From: an uncultured Methylophilaceae bacterium
Lineage (GTDB): Bacteria; Pseudomonadota; Gammaproteobacteria; Burkholderiales; Methylophilaceae
Assembly (NCBI GenBank): GCA_903870165.1
Contig: CAIQBW010000033.1
Span: 124,001-188,000, forward strand
Direction: 5' to 3'
DNA length: 64,000 bases
In this document: piece after piece, positions 26,697-35,543 of the stretch
How positions within the stretch are numbered: position 1 is the first letter of the stretch
How the letters are laid out: every line of letters starts with the position of its first letter
Made by a program: the position numbers and the translations under genes
Notes under the pieces: generated by a model
What the model was told of the DNA's origin: nothing
The model's input: the letters and a program-made list of their open reading frames with translations, nothing else
The model's database searches: none

Positions 26697-27395
26697 TTAA
26701 GCCTTTTTCTTAACGACTGAAAGTGAGGGTTTAATAGGCTGAGGTGCTGAAGCTATAGGCAAACCGTTATTGTTCAGAAATAACAATTCGTCTAAACAGC
26801 GCAGATACTTCCGTAAACTGCCAAACTTCTCCCATTGCGCTAGGTGATACTCCACTTGATAGCCAGGCAAAACTAAGCCTTCTGCTTTTAAGATATATTG
26901 AGCACGTGGTAGAAATGATTTTGCTGTAACGGCAGGCAAGCTAATAACATCACAACGATCACGTACACTTTTATGAATATTCGTTGGCTCATTGGTGGTG
27001 ATAATCACCATGAACATATCGCCCAAGTCATCCATCGCAGTCCATAACTTATGTAGCTTTGAACTGTTGTTATCAAACTCGTGGAATACCATATAAAACT
27101 TCGGCGCATTAACTGACCACTGATTAATAGAACAAGCATTACGCAGATAATCTTTTAAGTTCTTTTGACCCAATACCTCTTCAAAATCCTTGTCCTCAAT
27201 CACTGCGTGTTGCCCATCAATTGCGTATGGCAATAAATTAGCAATTGTTGTTTTGCTAGTGCCGTTAGGCCCATGTAATAAAATATGGCCTTCCAAACTT
27301 TTGTTCGCATAAGCTTTAATGCGACGCTCAACTGCCGTACTTGGATAAAGCACCTCATTTAAGTTTTGGGGTGCGTACTTTTCTTCACACTTCAT
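26697..27395 (-). CDS. RFC/gp44-like AAA+ ATPase (core module, element 3)
   Basis: GPNGTSKTTIANLLP, FYMVFHEFDN, MVIITTNE. Confidence 0.7.
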   Translation of the reverse strand: MKCEEKYAPQNLNEVLYPSTAVERRIKAYANKSLEGHILLHGPNGTSKTTIANLLPYAIDGQHAVIEDKDFEEVLGQKNLKDYLRNACSINQWSVNAPKFYMVFHEFDNNSSKLHKLWTAMDDLGDMFMVIITTNEPTNIHKSVRDRCDVISLPAVTAKSFLPRAQYILKAEGLVLPGYQVEYHLAQWEKFGSLRKYLRCLDELLFLNNNGLPIASAPQPIKPSLSVVKKKA

Positions 27396-27454
27396 AATGT
27401 TTCTCCAAAAAATGAATATAAAAGGGGCACAGAACGTGCCCCTTGTTTGCTTAA

Positions 27455-28234
27455 TTAAGCAGCGAGTTGTTCAACTAAAGTGCTGTCATTGCTAGGTACA
27501 TCTAGCAAGTCATTCACTTCTGTTGCCATTGCTGTTTTTTCAGCAGTTACTTCTACGTGCTGTTTAGCTAGTTTTTTCAACAAAGCGTTGTAGAGTGCCT
27601 CATTCACATCGCCTAATACTCCAATGATGTCTGTGTCGCCATTTACGTTAGGTTTAGCAACCAATACAGCGTAGTCACCTTTGATGTTGCCAAGCTTTAC
27701 ACTAGCAAGTGGTTTAATCTTAGCTACTTCCAAATCAGCAACAACCGCCTCTTGTGCTTTAGCAAGCTCAGCACGTTTTTGTAGTGTCTCTTCCTTAACT
27801 ACCATCTTGCGTTTGATTTCTTCAATGCCACCTTCATCCGCAATGTAAGTAGCAAGATCTGCAGCTTTTACATCATGCGAAATCGCGGCTTTAATTACGT
27901 AGGTGTAAGCGTGAGCACGTTTGCGATCGTTACCAAACACATAACGTACAAACATCGTTAGTGTTGTTGTATTACGTTGTACTTTTAAGCCATCTGCTTT
28001 TAGCTTAGCTTCCAAGTCGCTTCGTAATGTTTTGCGATCGTCATCTTCTGCTGTTACAAATTTGCTATTAAACAAATCCAAGCAATCTGCCAATAAAGCA
28101 TAGAGGCCTTCGTTTGCTTTTTTATAGTCAGTTGCTTCCCACGTAATACGGCGCTCACGCAAACCATTTAGTGTTGCTAATGCTGAGTTAGAGAAAGCTA
28201 CGTTAGTAGTTGATGCAATAAAAACTGTTTTCAT
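27455..28234 (-). CDS. Core-module ~260-aa protein (element 3)
   Basis: Paralogue of 1665..2441; ORF track TTG start at 28261, ATG at 28234. Confidence 0.7.
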   Translation of the reverse strand: MKTVFIASTTNVAFSNSALATLNGLRERRITWEATDYKKANEGLYALLADCLDLFNSKFVTAEDDDRKTLRSDLEAKLKADGLKVQRNTTTLTMFVRYVFGNDRKRAHAYTYVIKAAISHDVKAADLATYIADEGGIEEIKRKMVVKEETLQKRAELAKAQEAVVADLEVAKIKPLASVKLGNIKGDYAVLVAKPNVNGDTDIIGVLGDVNEALYNALLKKLAKQHVEVTAEKTAMATEVNDLLDVPSNDSTLVEQLAA

Positions 28235-28272
28235 TTTTTTAGTACTTTCTGCCCAAGGCAATATTTAAAAAA

Positions 28273-28328
28273 GTTGTTAGGCCGAATGCTTAACAACATA
28301 GTGACTAACTGAGTTGTTTGTTAATCAC
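28273..28328. promoter_or_regulatory. Two tandem hairpins in divergent core-module intergenic region (element 3)
   Basis: GTTGTTAGGC-CGAAT-GCTTAACAAC and GTGACTAAC..GTTAATCAC. Confidence 0.6.
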
Positions 28329-28410
28329 CATGGATCGAATTTTTTCATAGATTTGTGGATGCGTAATTTATACAAAATATAGATATACTTATTTGGTATA
28401 ATATTTTTAT

Positions 28411-29283
28411 ATGAAAAACATATTCGGATTTGGCTCTGGATGGCGCTTGCTTCAGGATGAGGCAAGCTATAAGCATGAGTATCTGTTCTATTACCTTCAA
28501 ATAAGTCCAAGCTATCAGCTGGCACATCGCATCATCGGTTTAGATGAAAAAGTAGACGAAAAAGAACTACCCAAGGACTTCTCTAAAGTAATAGATACCT
28601 ATAAGAAGCTAGGTGACGTTTATACAAAGCACTTTGTGGAATGGTGGAAAGATATTGGTAAGGATGCTTTTGAAGAAAAGAAGAATGAACGCATCTGGAT
28701 TGGCATAGATCCATCAAAATCTAAAGCAGAATTGCTGAATGATTTTCAGGTATTTTTGAATAAGCTAGAAACTAAGAAAAATGAGCCAATAAGTAATAAA
28801 GTTAAATTTGAGGTAAATAAAATCAGATTAACTTCTTTAACAAAAAGGCACAGCCTAGTTCTAGAAAGAGCCATGTTTAATGGCAAGAATGGATTTAAGA
28901 AAGAGCAACTGTGGAAACTACTTAAGGCGGCAGAATATCCATCTTCAAGATCAAAAGAAGTAAGACTCAATAGTAAGAAAACAGCCAAGAACCACGAAGC
29001 AAGAACTTACTTGAGCATTCTAGCCAGCAAGAATATCAAACAAGCCTTTTATATCGCAGAGAATGCGGCTAGAGGAAGATTTCCCTGCCAAGAACCCATC
29101 ACAACTGGGCTAAAGTTTGATTTCGAGAAGATCAACGCAGTGGCAAATACTTATACAAAGAAGGCTATGGAGCTAGCTATTCAAGCTGAAAAAGCCAATG
29201 AGGACTACATGAAGATGATCAGCCCTACAAAGTCATATAAGAAGATTAAGAAAGTTGATGTTGGTCAGATGTTAGAGGAGTAA
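28411..29283 (+). CDS. Core-module ~290-aa protein (element 3)
   Basis: Paralogue of 2618..3502. Confidence 0.75.
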   Translation: MKNIFGFGSGWRLLQDEASYKHEYLFYYLQISPSYQLAHRIIGLDEKVDEKELPKDFSKVIDTYKKLGDVYTKHFVEWWKDIGKDAFEEKKNERIWIGIDPSKSKAELLNDFQVFLNKLETKKNEPISNKVKFEVNKIRLTSLTKRHSLVLERAMFNGKNGFKKEQLWKLLKAAEYPSSRSKEVRLNSKKTAKNHEARTYLSILASKNIKQAFYIAENAARGRFPCQEPITTGLKFDFEKINAVANTYTKKAMELAIQAEKANEDYMKMISPTKSYKKIKKVDVGQMLEE

Positions 29284-29317
29284 ACTTTTATGCGAGCAGC
29301 TTATAAGAAGGGGCAAT

Positions 29318-29524
29318 ATGAAATATCTTAAACTTACAATTGAAGTGCTAACCTACGTTCTTATACTGTTAGCTTCTTTATTTGTATGGGGCTTATCACT
29401 AGATCCTTATGCACCCCCAGAACGAAACTTCGCTCTTTTCTTATTCGCAATTCTGATATTTATGTATGGAGTTTGGCGTTTCATGACCAGAAAAGAAAAA
29501 CTTTGGATTTGGCAGATTTTCTAA
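29318..29524 (+). CDS. Small membrane protein
   Basis: Two hydrophobic helices. Confidence 0.5.
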   Translation: MKYLKLTIEVLTYVLILLASLFVWGLSLDPYAPPERNFALFLFAILIFMYGVWRFMTRKEKLWIWQIF

Positions 29525-29908
29525 ATGAAATTTAAAAAAACATTTTGGATGAACGTAGTGATTGCTATCGCTTGGCTTGGACTTAGCTGGTTAATGCTAA
29601 GTATGTATATATCTGAGCATGGCCTTGAACATCACTTTGATGTCGTCGCGCTTCAATACCTATGTATAGTTGCCGCTCCCATTGTTACTGCGCTCGCCAT
29701 TTATTATACAAACAAAAAACCTTTACGATACTTGGCACTGTTTGCAAATTATGCGGCCTTGGTTTGCTGTGTACTTCTTTCTGTTTTGTTCTTTTATATG
29801 AATCCAAATATTCTTTTTAGTTGGGATTTATTGGCAATTCCTATCACTTTTGTGATGTTTGGATTACCGGCATTTATAAATCTAAAAGCATTAAAGCTAG
29901 TGCAATAG
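29525..29908 (+). CDS. Membrane protein, four predicted TM segments
   Basis: Hydrophobic ORF directly after previous stop. Confidence 0.5.
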   Translation: MKFKKTFWMNVVIAIAWLGLSWLMLSMYISEHGLEHHFDVVALQYLCIVAAPIVTALAIYYTNKKPLRYLALFANYAALVCCVLLSVLFFYMNPNILFSWDLLAIPITFVMFGLPAFINLKALKLVQ

Positions 29909-29955
29909 GCTGATAACTTTTCGATCGCTCTTTACCTAATCAGAAAACATAATTA

Positions 29956-29978
29956 AGCGTCGCGTAACACGACGCTTA
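29956..29978. repeat. Element-3 palindrome flanking integrase cassette
   Basis: AGCGTCGCGTAACACGACGCTTA; identical to 33239-33261. Confidence 0.85.
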
Positions 29979-29980
29979 AT

Positions 29981-31195
29981 ATGCAAAACTTAAACAGCTT
30001 ATTTCAGACCAATTCTTTATCAACACCCCAAACCATCAAATTCCACGATGGCAAAATCACGCTCTTCAAAAGACCAGATTCCCATCAATGGCAATGTCGT
30101 TTTAAATTACCGACTGGTCAGTGGCATCAAGCATCTACTGGGAAGAATAGTGTTGATGCAGCCAAATCCCAAGCAGCCATTATTTACGAAACTGCCAAAA
30201 TTAATATCAATCAAGGCTTGTCATTAAGCACAAGGACATTCGCTCAGATTGCCAGAGATGTCGTGAATGAAATGGAGCGAACCAAAGCTGCTAGGAAGTG
30301 GAAAAAAACCTATAACGATTACGAAATAGTACTCAGAAAATATCTAGTCCCGTTCTTTGGATCAATAGAAGTGAGTGCTATCAATTCTAAACACATCGCA
30401 GATTTTGAAGCTTGGCGGTTAACGCAGATGCCATCAGAACCAAAAGGCAGCACACTGCGCAATCATGCTAGCGCATACAATCGCGTGATCAAAACAGCCC
30501 GTCAACAAGGCTATATTCACGACAACAAACCTGTGCCCATATTAAGTGCTGTGGGCGAAAAAGGGAGTCCGCGGCCTGCTTTTAATAAAGAGGAAATTGA
30601 ATACCTATTAGCCTTTATGCCTGAATGGGAGAAAGGTGGGTTTATGCCTATCTTTAGTGATTTCAGAAAGCTCTGTCGGTGCTATGTAGAATTCTTACTC
30701 TATACGGGGATTAGACAAGGTACTGAATCATTGCCTTTAAGATGGCTACATTTTCAGTGGCACTGGATTGGAGAAAAGAGATATTTGAGAATATGGGTAT
30801 CGGGCAAAACAGGACCACGCTATCTAATTGCTAGGCCTGCTGTGATTGATACATTGAATAGGCTGATTCAAATTCAAAAACTACCTTATCAAAATCTAGA
30901 TGAAGTTATTGCAGCTAGATTAGACAAGCCTATATTTGTAACACATGAAGGTCATAAGCCAAGAAGCTTTGAAAGCGTATTTAGGAACTTGATGAATTCT
31001 TCTGGATTACGAAAAGACATGGCTGGCAAGTTCAGGTCTTTATATAGCTTACGTCATACCTATGCGACTTTTGCTCTTACAGAAGGTATAGATATCCACA
31101 CACTAGCTAAACAGATGGGCACATCAATCGCAATGATTGAACGCCACTACTCCAAGATTACGCCAATGCTTAGTGCTGAGAAGTTGGCTTATTAA
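29981..31195 (+). CDS. Tyrosine recombinase / integrase (element 3)
   Basis: LLYTGIRQGTE, SLRHTYATFAL, MGTSIAMIERHYSK. Confidence 0.9.
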   Translation: MQNLNSLFQTNSLSTPQTIKFHDGKITLFKRPDSHQWQCRFKLPTGQWHQASTGKNSVDAAKSQAAIIYETAKININQGLSLSTRTFAQIARDVVNEMERTKAARKWKKTYNDYEIVLRKYLVPFFGSIEVSAINSKHIADFEAWRLTQMPSEPKGSTLRNHASAYNRVIKTARQQGYIHDNKPVPILSAVGEKGSPRPAFNKEEIEYLLAFMPEWEKGGFMPIFSDFRKLCRCYVEFLLYTGIRQGTESLPLRWLHFQWHWIGEKRYLRIWVSGKTGPRYLIARPAVIDTLNRLIQIQKLPYQNLDEVIAARLDKPIFVTHEGHKPRSFESVFRNLMNSSGLRKDMAGKFRSLYSLRHTYATFALTEGIDIHTLAKQMGTSIAMIERHYSKITPMLSAEKLAY

Positions 31196-31320
31196 ACTCT
31201 GCATTAACGAAAAAGAGGCTCTAAATTAATACTCATTTACTAGGACAAAAAATGTAATATTATCAATATGCCAATTACTATCTTTCACCTTTCAGCACTA
31301 AAAACTAACAAAGGATTTAT

Positions 31321-32085
31321 ATGTACGAAATAAATGCGAGCGAAGTTAGCGCTGAGTTCGCTGAGTGCTGGAAAGCTGCAGGGCTTCACATTCAAAATCA
31401 AGCGCAAGGGGGACTCCGAAGTTGGCTTAGAGCGCACTTAAATCCACCATTCTTAGAGCACTTGTCATTTAGATTAGGCAATCAACTTTTCTTTATTCAA
31501 ATCATTGATGTTGATGGCAAGCTAGAAACCCCAGGTAATCCTAATGGACTAAAAATGATTGCGAAAGCCTGTAATGGCCACGCATGTTTTATGCCTATGC
31601 GAAAGATCAATGGCCAATGGACGGTTTTAGAAAGCGGTTGGGGGTTGGTTGATGTTGAAACTATAAAGCCCATTCATCCAGTAGACTTGATCAGTGAGGA
31701 AAAAATTGTAATGACCGACTGGGAACTACAAGACTTTGCAGTTCAAATCGTCAAAGACAATCTGATTGCTCAAGGTAAAGAATTGACTTCATGGCACGGC
31801 AACCCCAACGTAAATCCTTCCATCTGGTTTGTTGGTGATAACAGTTTAGAATGGGTATTAGTAAAAGCCGCAAGATGGCCAGAAAGAGAGTGTGAAGTTC
31901 CAGAAAACATTAACGAAATTGCAAAGAGTTTTGAGCAAGTCAGTACAAAAGGGCATTTTGCTGCTGTGAAAGTTGCTAGTGCCAATGACCCCTTCGATCC
32001 CATGGCGAAAGAAAATGGCAATTTCAGCGAACTTTATCGTGGCGAAGCACTTACTGCTTCTTATCACGGACTGACTGATCTTTAA
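31321..32085 (+). CDS. Unknown 254-aa cargo protein
   Basis: Intact ORF. Confidence 0.5.
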   Translation: MYEINASEVSAEFAECWKAAGLHIQNQAQGGLRSWLRAHLNPPFLEHLSFRLGNQLFFIQIIDVDGKLETPGNPNGLKMIAKACNGHACFMPMRKINGQWTVLESGWGLVDVETIKPIHPVDLISEEKIVMTDWELQDFAVQIVKDNLIAQGKELTSWHGNPNVNPSIWFVGDNSLEWVLVKAARWPERECEVPENINEIAKSFEQVSTKGHFAAVKVASANDPFDPMAKENGNFSELYRGEALTASYHGLTDL

Positions 32086-32099
32086 TGGAAAAATAAGCA

Positions 32100-32624
32100 A
32101 TGACCGATTCAGTAGCCTCAAATCCAGACTTGGCAGAAACACTATTAGGCGAATTTTGTCAGTGGTTTAGCAACCTAGCAATACAAGGAACGGTTTTGCC
32201 AAAAGCTTTTAGTGGAGTCAATCCTGACGGCAAACAATTTATAATAATATTATCTGATCTCGGATTAGATACGATGGAGCACTTAGATTTTATGAGGTAT
32301 GTACTACATGCTGAAAAATCTATTGCCTTTGTATTCAAGATGCGAATGATTGCCCAGCTTAGCAAAGAGCCTGAAATATTGCAGGAGCAACATCAATTTA
32401 TATCTGGCCAACAAGGCTCATATCACAACATAGGCTTAACCTCGAAAGATGGAGAATCTTGGGAGTCTGGGACAATGATTTGTAATGAATCGCATTCAAA
32501 AGAGCCTGAGATGTTTTTTCAAGAACTACTACAAAATCCATATTCGCCAAGTGAAAATGATGAGAAGTACGCATCAATCTGGAATTCAGTTCGAGATCGC
32601 ATAAAGTGGCAATCTAGAATTTAA
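32100..32624 (+). CDS. Unknown 174-aa cargo protein
   Basis: Intact ORF. Confidence 0.45.
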   Translation: MTDSVASNPDLAETLLGEFCQWFSNLAIQGTVLPKAFSGVNPDGKQFIIILSDLGLDTMEHLDFMRYVLHAEKSIAFVFKMRMIAQLSKEPEILQEQHQFISGQQGSYHNIGLTSKDGESWESGTMICNESHSKEPEMFFQELLQNPYSPSENDEKYASIWNSVRDRIKWQSRI

Positions 32625-33187
32625 AAATCGGATGCCACCACTTTAAGATTATTCAAATAGTCTTCTGTTTCATTATAAATTTTGGTAGTAGACGTTTTAA
32701 TTTGATTTAGCGTTAGAAAAAACTTCTGGAAATCCTCAGCGCTCATTTCACGATACTCGTTAAGCGCTTTTTCCATTTGAATTTCTAATTGCCTTACTGC
32801 GGATGTTAGGTGCATTACGTTCGTAACTAATTTTGCTGATGGTAAGTCTTTAAGAGGTATTTGTTTTAGGGAGTCAAGTACTTCTGTTAGGCAATCCAAG
32901 TCAAAGTGCACTGTTTTGTTGATAACGTTATCAAGAGCTTCTCTACTAGACAATCTCTCTTCAACATATTTAACTCTTTGATCAGTGTTTTTGATTATTT
33001 CTGTCACTGCATCAGTTAAAACAATTTCTTGATTTCTGGCCTCTTGTTTTTGAAGTTTTCTACTGTTTTTGTATTGAGCTTTTGATTGATCTCTTCCGAA
33101 TTTTGCTGAGAAATAAATAGCGGCAGTTGCAGCTATTGCTTGCGCCCAAGCAGCCCAATCACTAGGACTCCACGATTTTAAGCACAT
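32621..33187 (-). CDS. Unknown coiled-coil protein with N-terminal hydrophobic segment
   Basis: WAQAIAATAAIYFSAKFG then helical region. Confidence 0.45.
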   Translation of the reverse strand: MCLKSWSPSDWAAWAQAIAATAAIYFSAKFGRDQSKAQYKNSRKLQKQEARNQEIVLTDAVTEIIKNTDQRVKYVEERLSSREALDNVINKTVHFDLDCLTEVLDSLKQIPLKDLPSAKLVTNVMHLTSAVRQLEIQMEKALNEYREMSAEDFQKFFLTLNQIKTSTTKIYNETEDYLNNLKVVASDF

Positions 33188-33238
33188 TTTACCATCCTCA
33201 AATTAACAATAAATTCGAGCATACATTAAAACACTCAG

Positions 33239-33261
33239 AGCGTCGCGTAACACGACGCTTA
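33239..33261. repeat. Element-3 palindrome flanking integrase cassette
   Basis: Identical to 29956-29978. Confidence 0.85.
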
Positions 33262-33425
33262 TCCTTCCTAGTTCGATGCCTAATTTGGGAGTCGACCATC
33301 TGTCGATGAATCACAGCCGCCAAAAGGCGCCAGATCAAGCCAGTAAAGTCGCTGCTTATATCGCGGGAAAATTGACGTAGAATTAATACAATGAAAAAAC
33401 TGTTTATTTACAGTCACTTAGAGCT

Positions 33426-33470
33426 TTGAAAATCCGCGTGTCGGCGGTTCGATTCCGCCCCCAGCCACCA
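33426..33470 (+). repeat. att copy 3: exact 45-bp duplicate of tRNA-Phe 3' half
   Basis: Same 45-bp core, followed by terminator AAGCCCACAAATGTGGGCTTTTTTT. Confidence 0.95.
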
Positions 33471-33717
33471 CTAATTAAGCCCACAAATGTGGGCTTTTTT
33501 TATATCTTCAAGTTTGTAGAATTCCTACAACTTCTCACTGTGTTCAAGAGCCTCTAAGGTACCGAAAATACAAAGTGGGAATGCTTAAATCTAGTCCTAC
33601 CTCTGCTCGATACTAGTTGTATCCTGTTGATGCTGTTTAAAACAACAATCCGAAACTATTGATACAGTCTTATGTATAGGAAATTATAAAATCACTAAAT
33701 TTCAATTGTATGACTGT

Positions 33718-35100
33718 TTAGCCTAAAGTCTCAGATCGGAGATTCTTGATTTTGCGATTCTCAAATGCTCGCAAACCAAAGAAAGTTAATATCCCAATTA
33801 GAATCATGACCACAACAAAACTGCCATAAGCAATAGGCCATGGAATACCGCTCGTCATCATTGAGAACTCTGACATACCACCAATACCAGCCAAGATATT
33901 AACTGGCATAAAAACTACACTTATGATGGTTAATCTCTTGAGGTCAATATTCTGGTTAACGTTCAAGAAACCAACCGTTGCATCCATTTGGAAATTAATC
34001 TTATTAAACAAGAAGGAAGTGTGGCCATCTAACGATTCAATATCTCGCAGAATTTCACGAACATCATCATGCTGTTCGCTAGACAAAAGTCTACCACGCA
34101 TCAAGAATGACAATGCATTTCGTGTATCTAAGACGTTGCGTCGAATCCGACCATTTAAATCCTCTTCTTCAGAGATCGCGGTCAAGATTTTTGCAGCTTG
34201 ATTATTGGTGATATGAGATTTGAATACTTGTTTGCCAACTTTTTCTAGGTTTGAATAAATATCTTCTAAAGCATTAGCTGAATATTCAACATCAGCTGCA
34301 TATAGATCGAGTAGAACGTCTTTGGCTTCCGATACGTAACCTGCTTGGGCTCTAGCACGAAGTCGTTGAAGTCTAAAAACAGGCAACTCTTCATTTCTGA
34401 CTGAGAATAAGGTATTTCCTGTAAGTACAAATGCAACAGTAATGTTTCGAGACTCATCACTGCGGTCTAACAAGAAATCTGAATGCAAATGAACTTCACC
34501 ATTATCTTCAACATAAAAACGAGCACTGGTCTCAAGGTCAGTTAAATCTTTGGGATTTGGAACATCAACACCAAAAATTTCTCTTGCCCACTCTAGTTGT
34601 TCGTCTTCAGGAGTTACTAAGTCAACCCATATGGGATTCGCCTTAGCTAGATCCTTTTTGCTATAAATTGGGATTTGGCGTAAACGACCTTCGTGTAAAT
34701 CAAAAACTCTTAGTACAGTGCTTTGAACAGGCGGCTTTGATTCTGTAACTAGCTCAACACGCATATCATCAGACACATCCAATAAAACTTCGTCTCTTCG
34801 TTCATCAGCGACTAACTCCCAAACTACATTTCGTTCGCTCTCGGTAAGCACTTCTAGTGCATTCGCCACCTCTTTATTTGAAAGTTTCCCAATAAACTTT
34901 TGCAAATCAACAGCGTTCTGCTTATGAACAATCGACTCAACCAATTCTTGACGAGGCATATCTTGACGATGAACCAAACCCTCAACAAGCTTTTGTCGCG
35001 AAAGTAAGTTTCTAATGGCCATTAGTTGATTTTCTGTTTGGCTTTTATCAGTCATTGTATTAATTTCGATTAAGGGATTTTTAGCTTTGGATGTTGCCAT
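33718..35100 (-). CDS. corA: CorA-family Mg2+/cation transporter with N-terminal MgtE_N-like region
   Basis: Two C-terminal TMs; GIGGMSEF at the GMN position; N-terminal LVHRQDMPRQELVESIVHKQN. Confidence 0.75.
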   Translation of the reverse strand: MATSKAKNPLIEINTMTDKSQTENQLMAIRNLLSRQKLVEGLVHRQDMPRQELVESIVHKQNAVDLQKFIGKLSNKEVANALEVLTESERNVVWELVADERRDEVLLDVSDDMRVELVTESKPPVQSTVLRVFDLHEGRLRQIPIYSKKDLAKANPIWVDLVTPEDEQLEWAREIFGVDVPNPKDLTDLETSARFYVEDNGEVHLHSDFLLDRSDESRNITVAFVLTGNTLFSVRNEELPVFRLQRLRARAQAGYVSEAKDVLLDLYAADVEYSANALEDIYSNLEKVGKQVFKSHITNNQAAKILTAISEEEDLNGRIRRNVLDTRNALSFLMRGRLLSSEQHDDVREILRDIESLDGHTSFLFNKINFQMDATVGFLNVNQNIDLKRLTIISVVFMPVNILAGIGGMSEFSMMTSGIPWPIAYGSFVVVMILIGILTFFGLRAFENRKIKNLRSETLG

Positions 35101-35412
35101 TGTAATTCTTTGAACTGAAAAATAGGATGTTGATTGGGAGCTATTTTCAAAATTTATTAAATGACATTTTAATAATAATTTGTAATAAATAATTCTGGGT
35201 GATGTTCTGAAAAGGTCATTAATATTCAGCTACTTTTTATCTACAACTTTTAGCGATAAATTAAATGCATATAAAAAAGCAAACGAAATATACCTCGATC
35301 AAGTAAAGCAACTTGAATTAGAAGATGAACATCTTCAAGAATGGCGTACAAAATTTTCTCAAATTAGAGGGAAGTTTAACGAGAAAAACAAGGGAAAATA
35401 ACAATCTCAAAG

Positions 35413-35428
35413 CGTCGTTTAAACGACG
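35413..35428. repeat. Palindrome CGTCGTTTAAACGACG
   Basis: Perfect 16-bp palindrome related to element-2 family. Confidence 0.6.
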
Positions 35429-35543
35429 GTTAAAGGCCAGTTCAATCACACACTTTCCCTTAGAAATTTCCAGTGAATTTTGCGTCATTTTTGACTTCCC
35501 TGATCATTCAGTGGAATGCTGAGCAGCCTTTTTATTGCTTATT

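Noticed and set aside
13243-33261. CRISPR array
   Set aside because: Repeats are short palindromes at irregular, gene-sized intervals with no uniform spacers and no cas genes.
13243-33261. Integron attC sites
   Set aside because: No RYYYAAC/GTTRRRY core pairs with the expected imperfect bulged hairpin, and no IntI-type integrase recognised; the palindromes are also element-specific.
4079-33470. Integrative conjugative element
   Set aside because: No relaxase, coupling protein or type IV secretion genes seen in the interval.
4079-33470. Complete prophage
   Set aside because: No capsid, portal, terminase or tail genes recognised; only satellite-like content.
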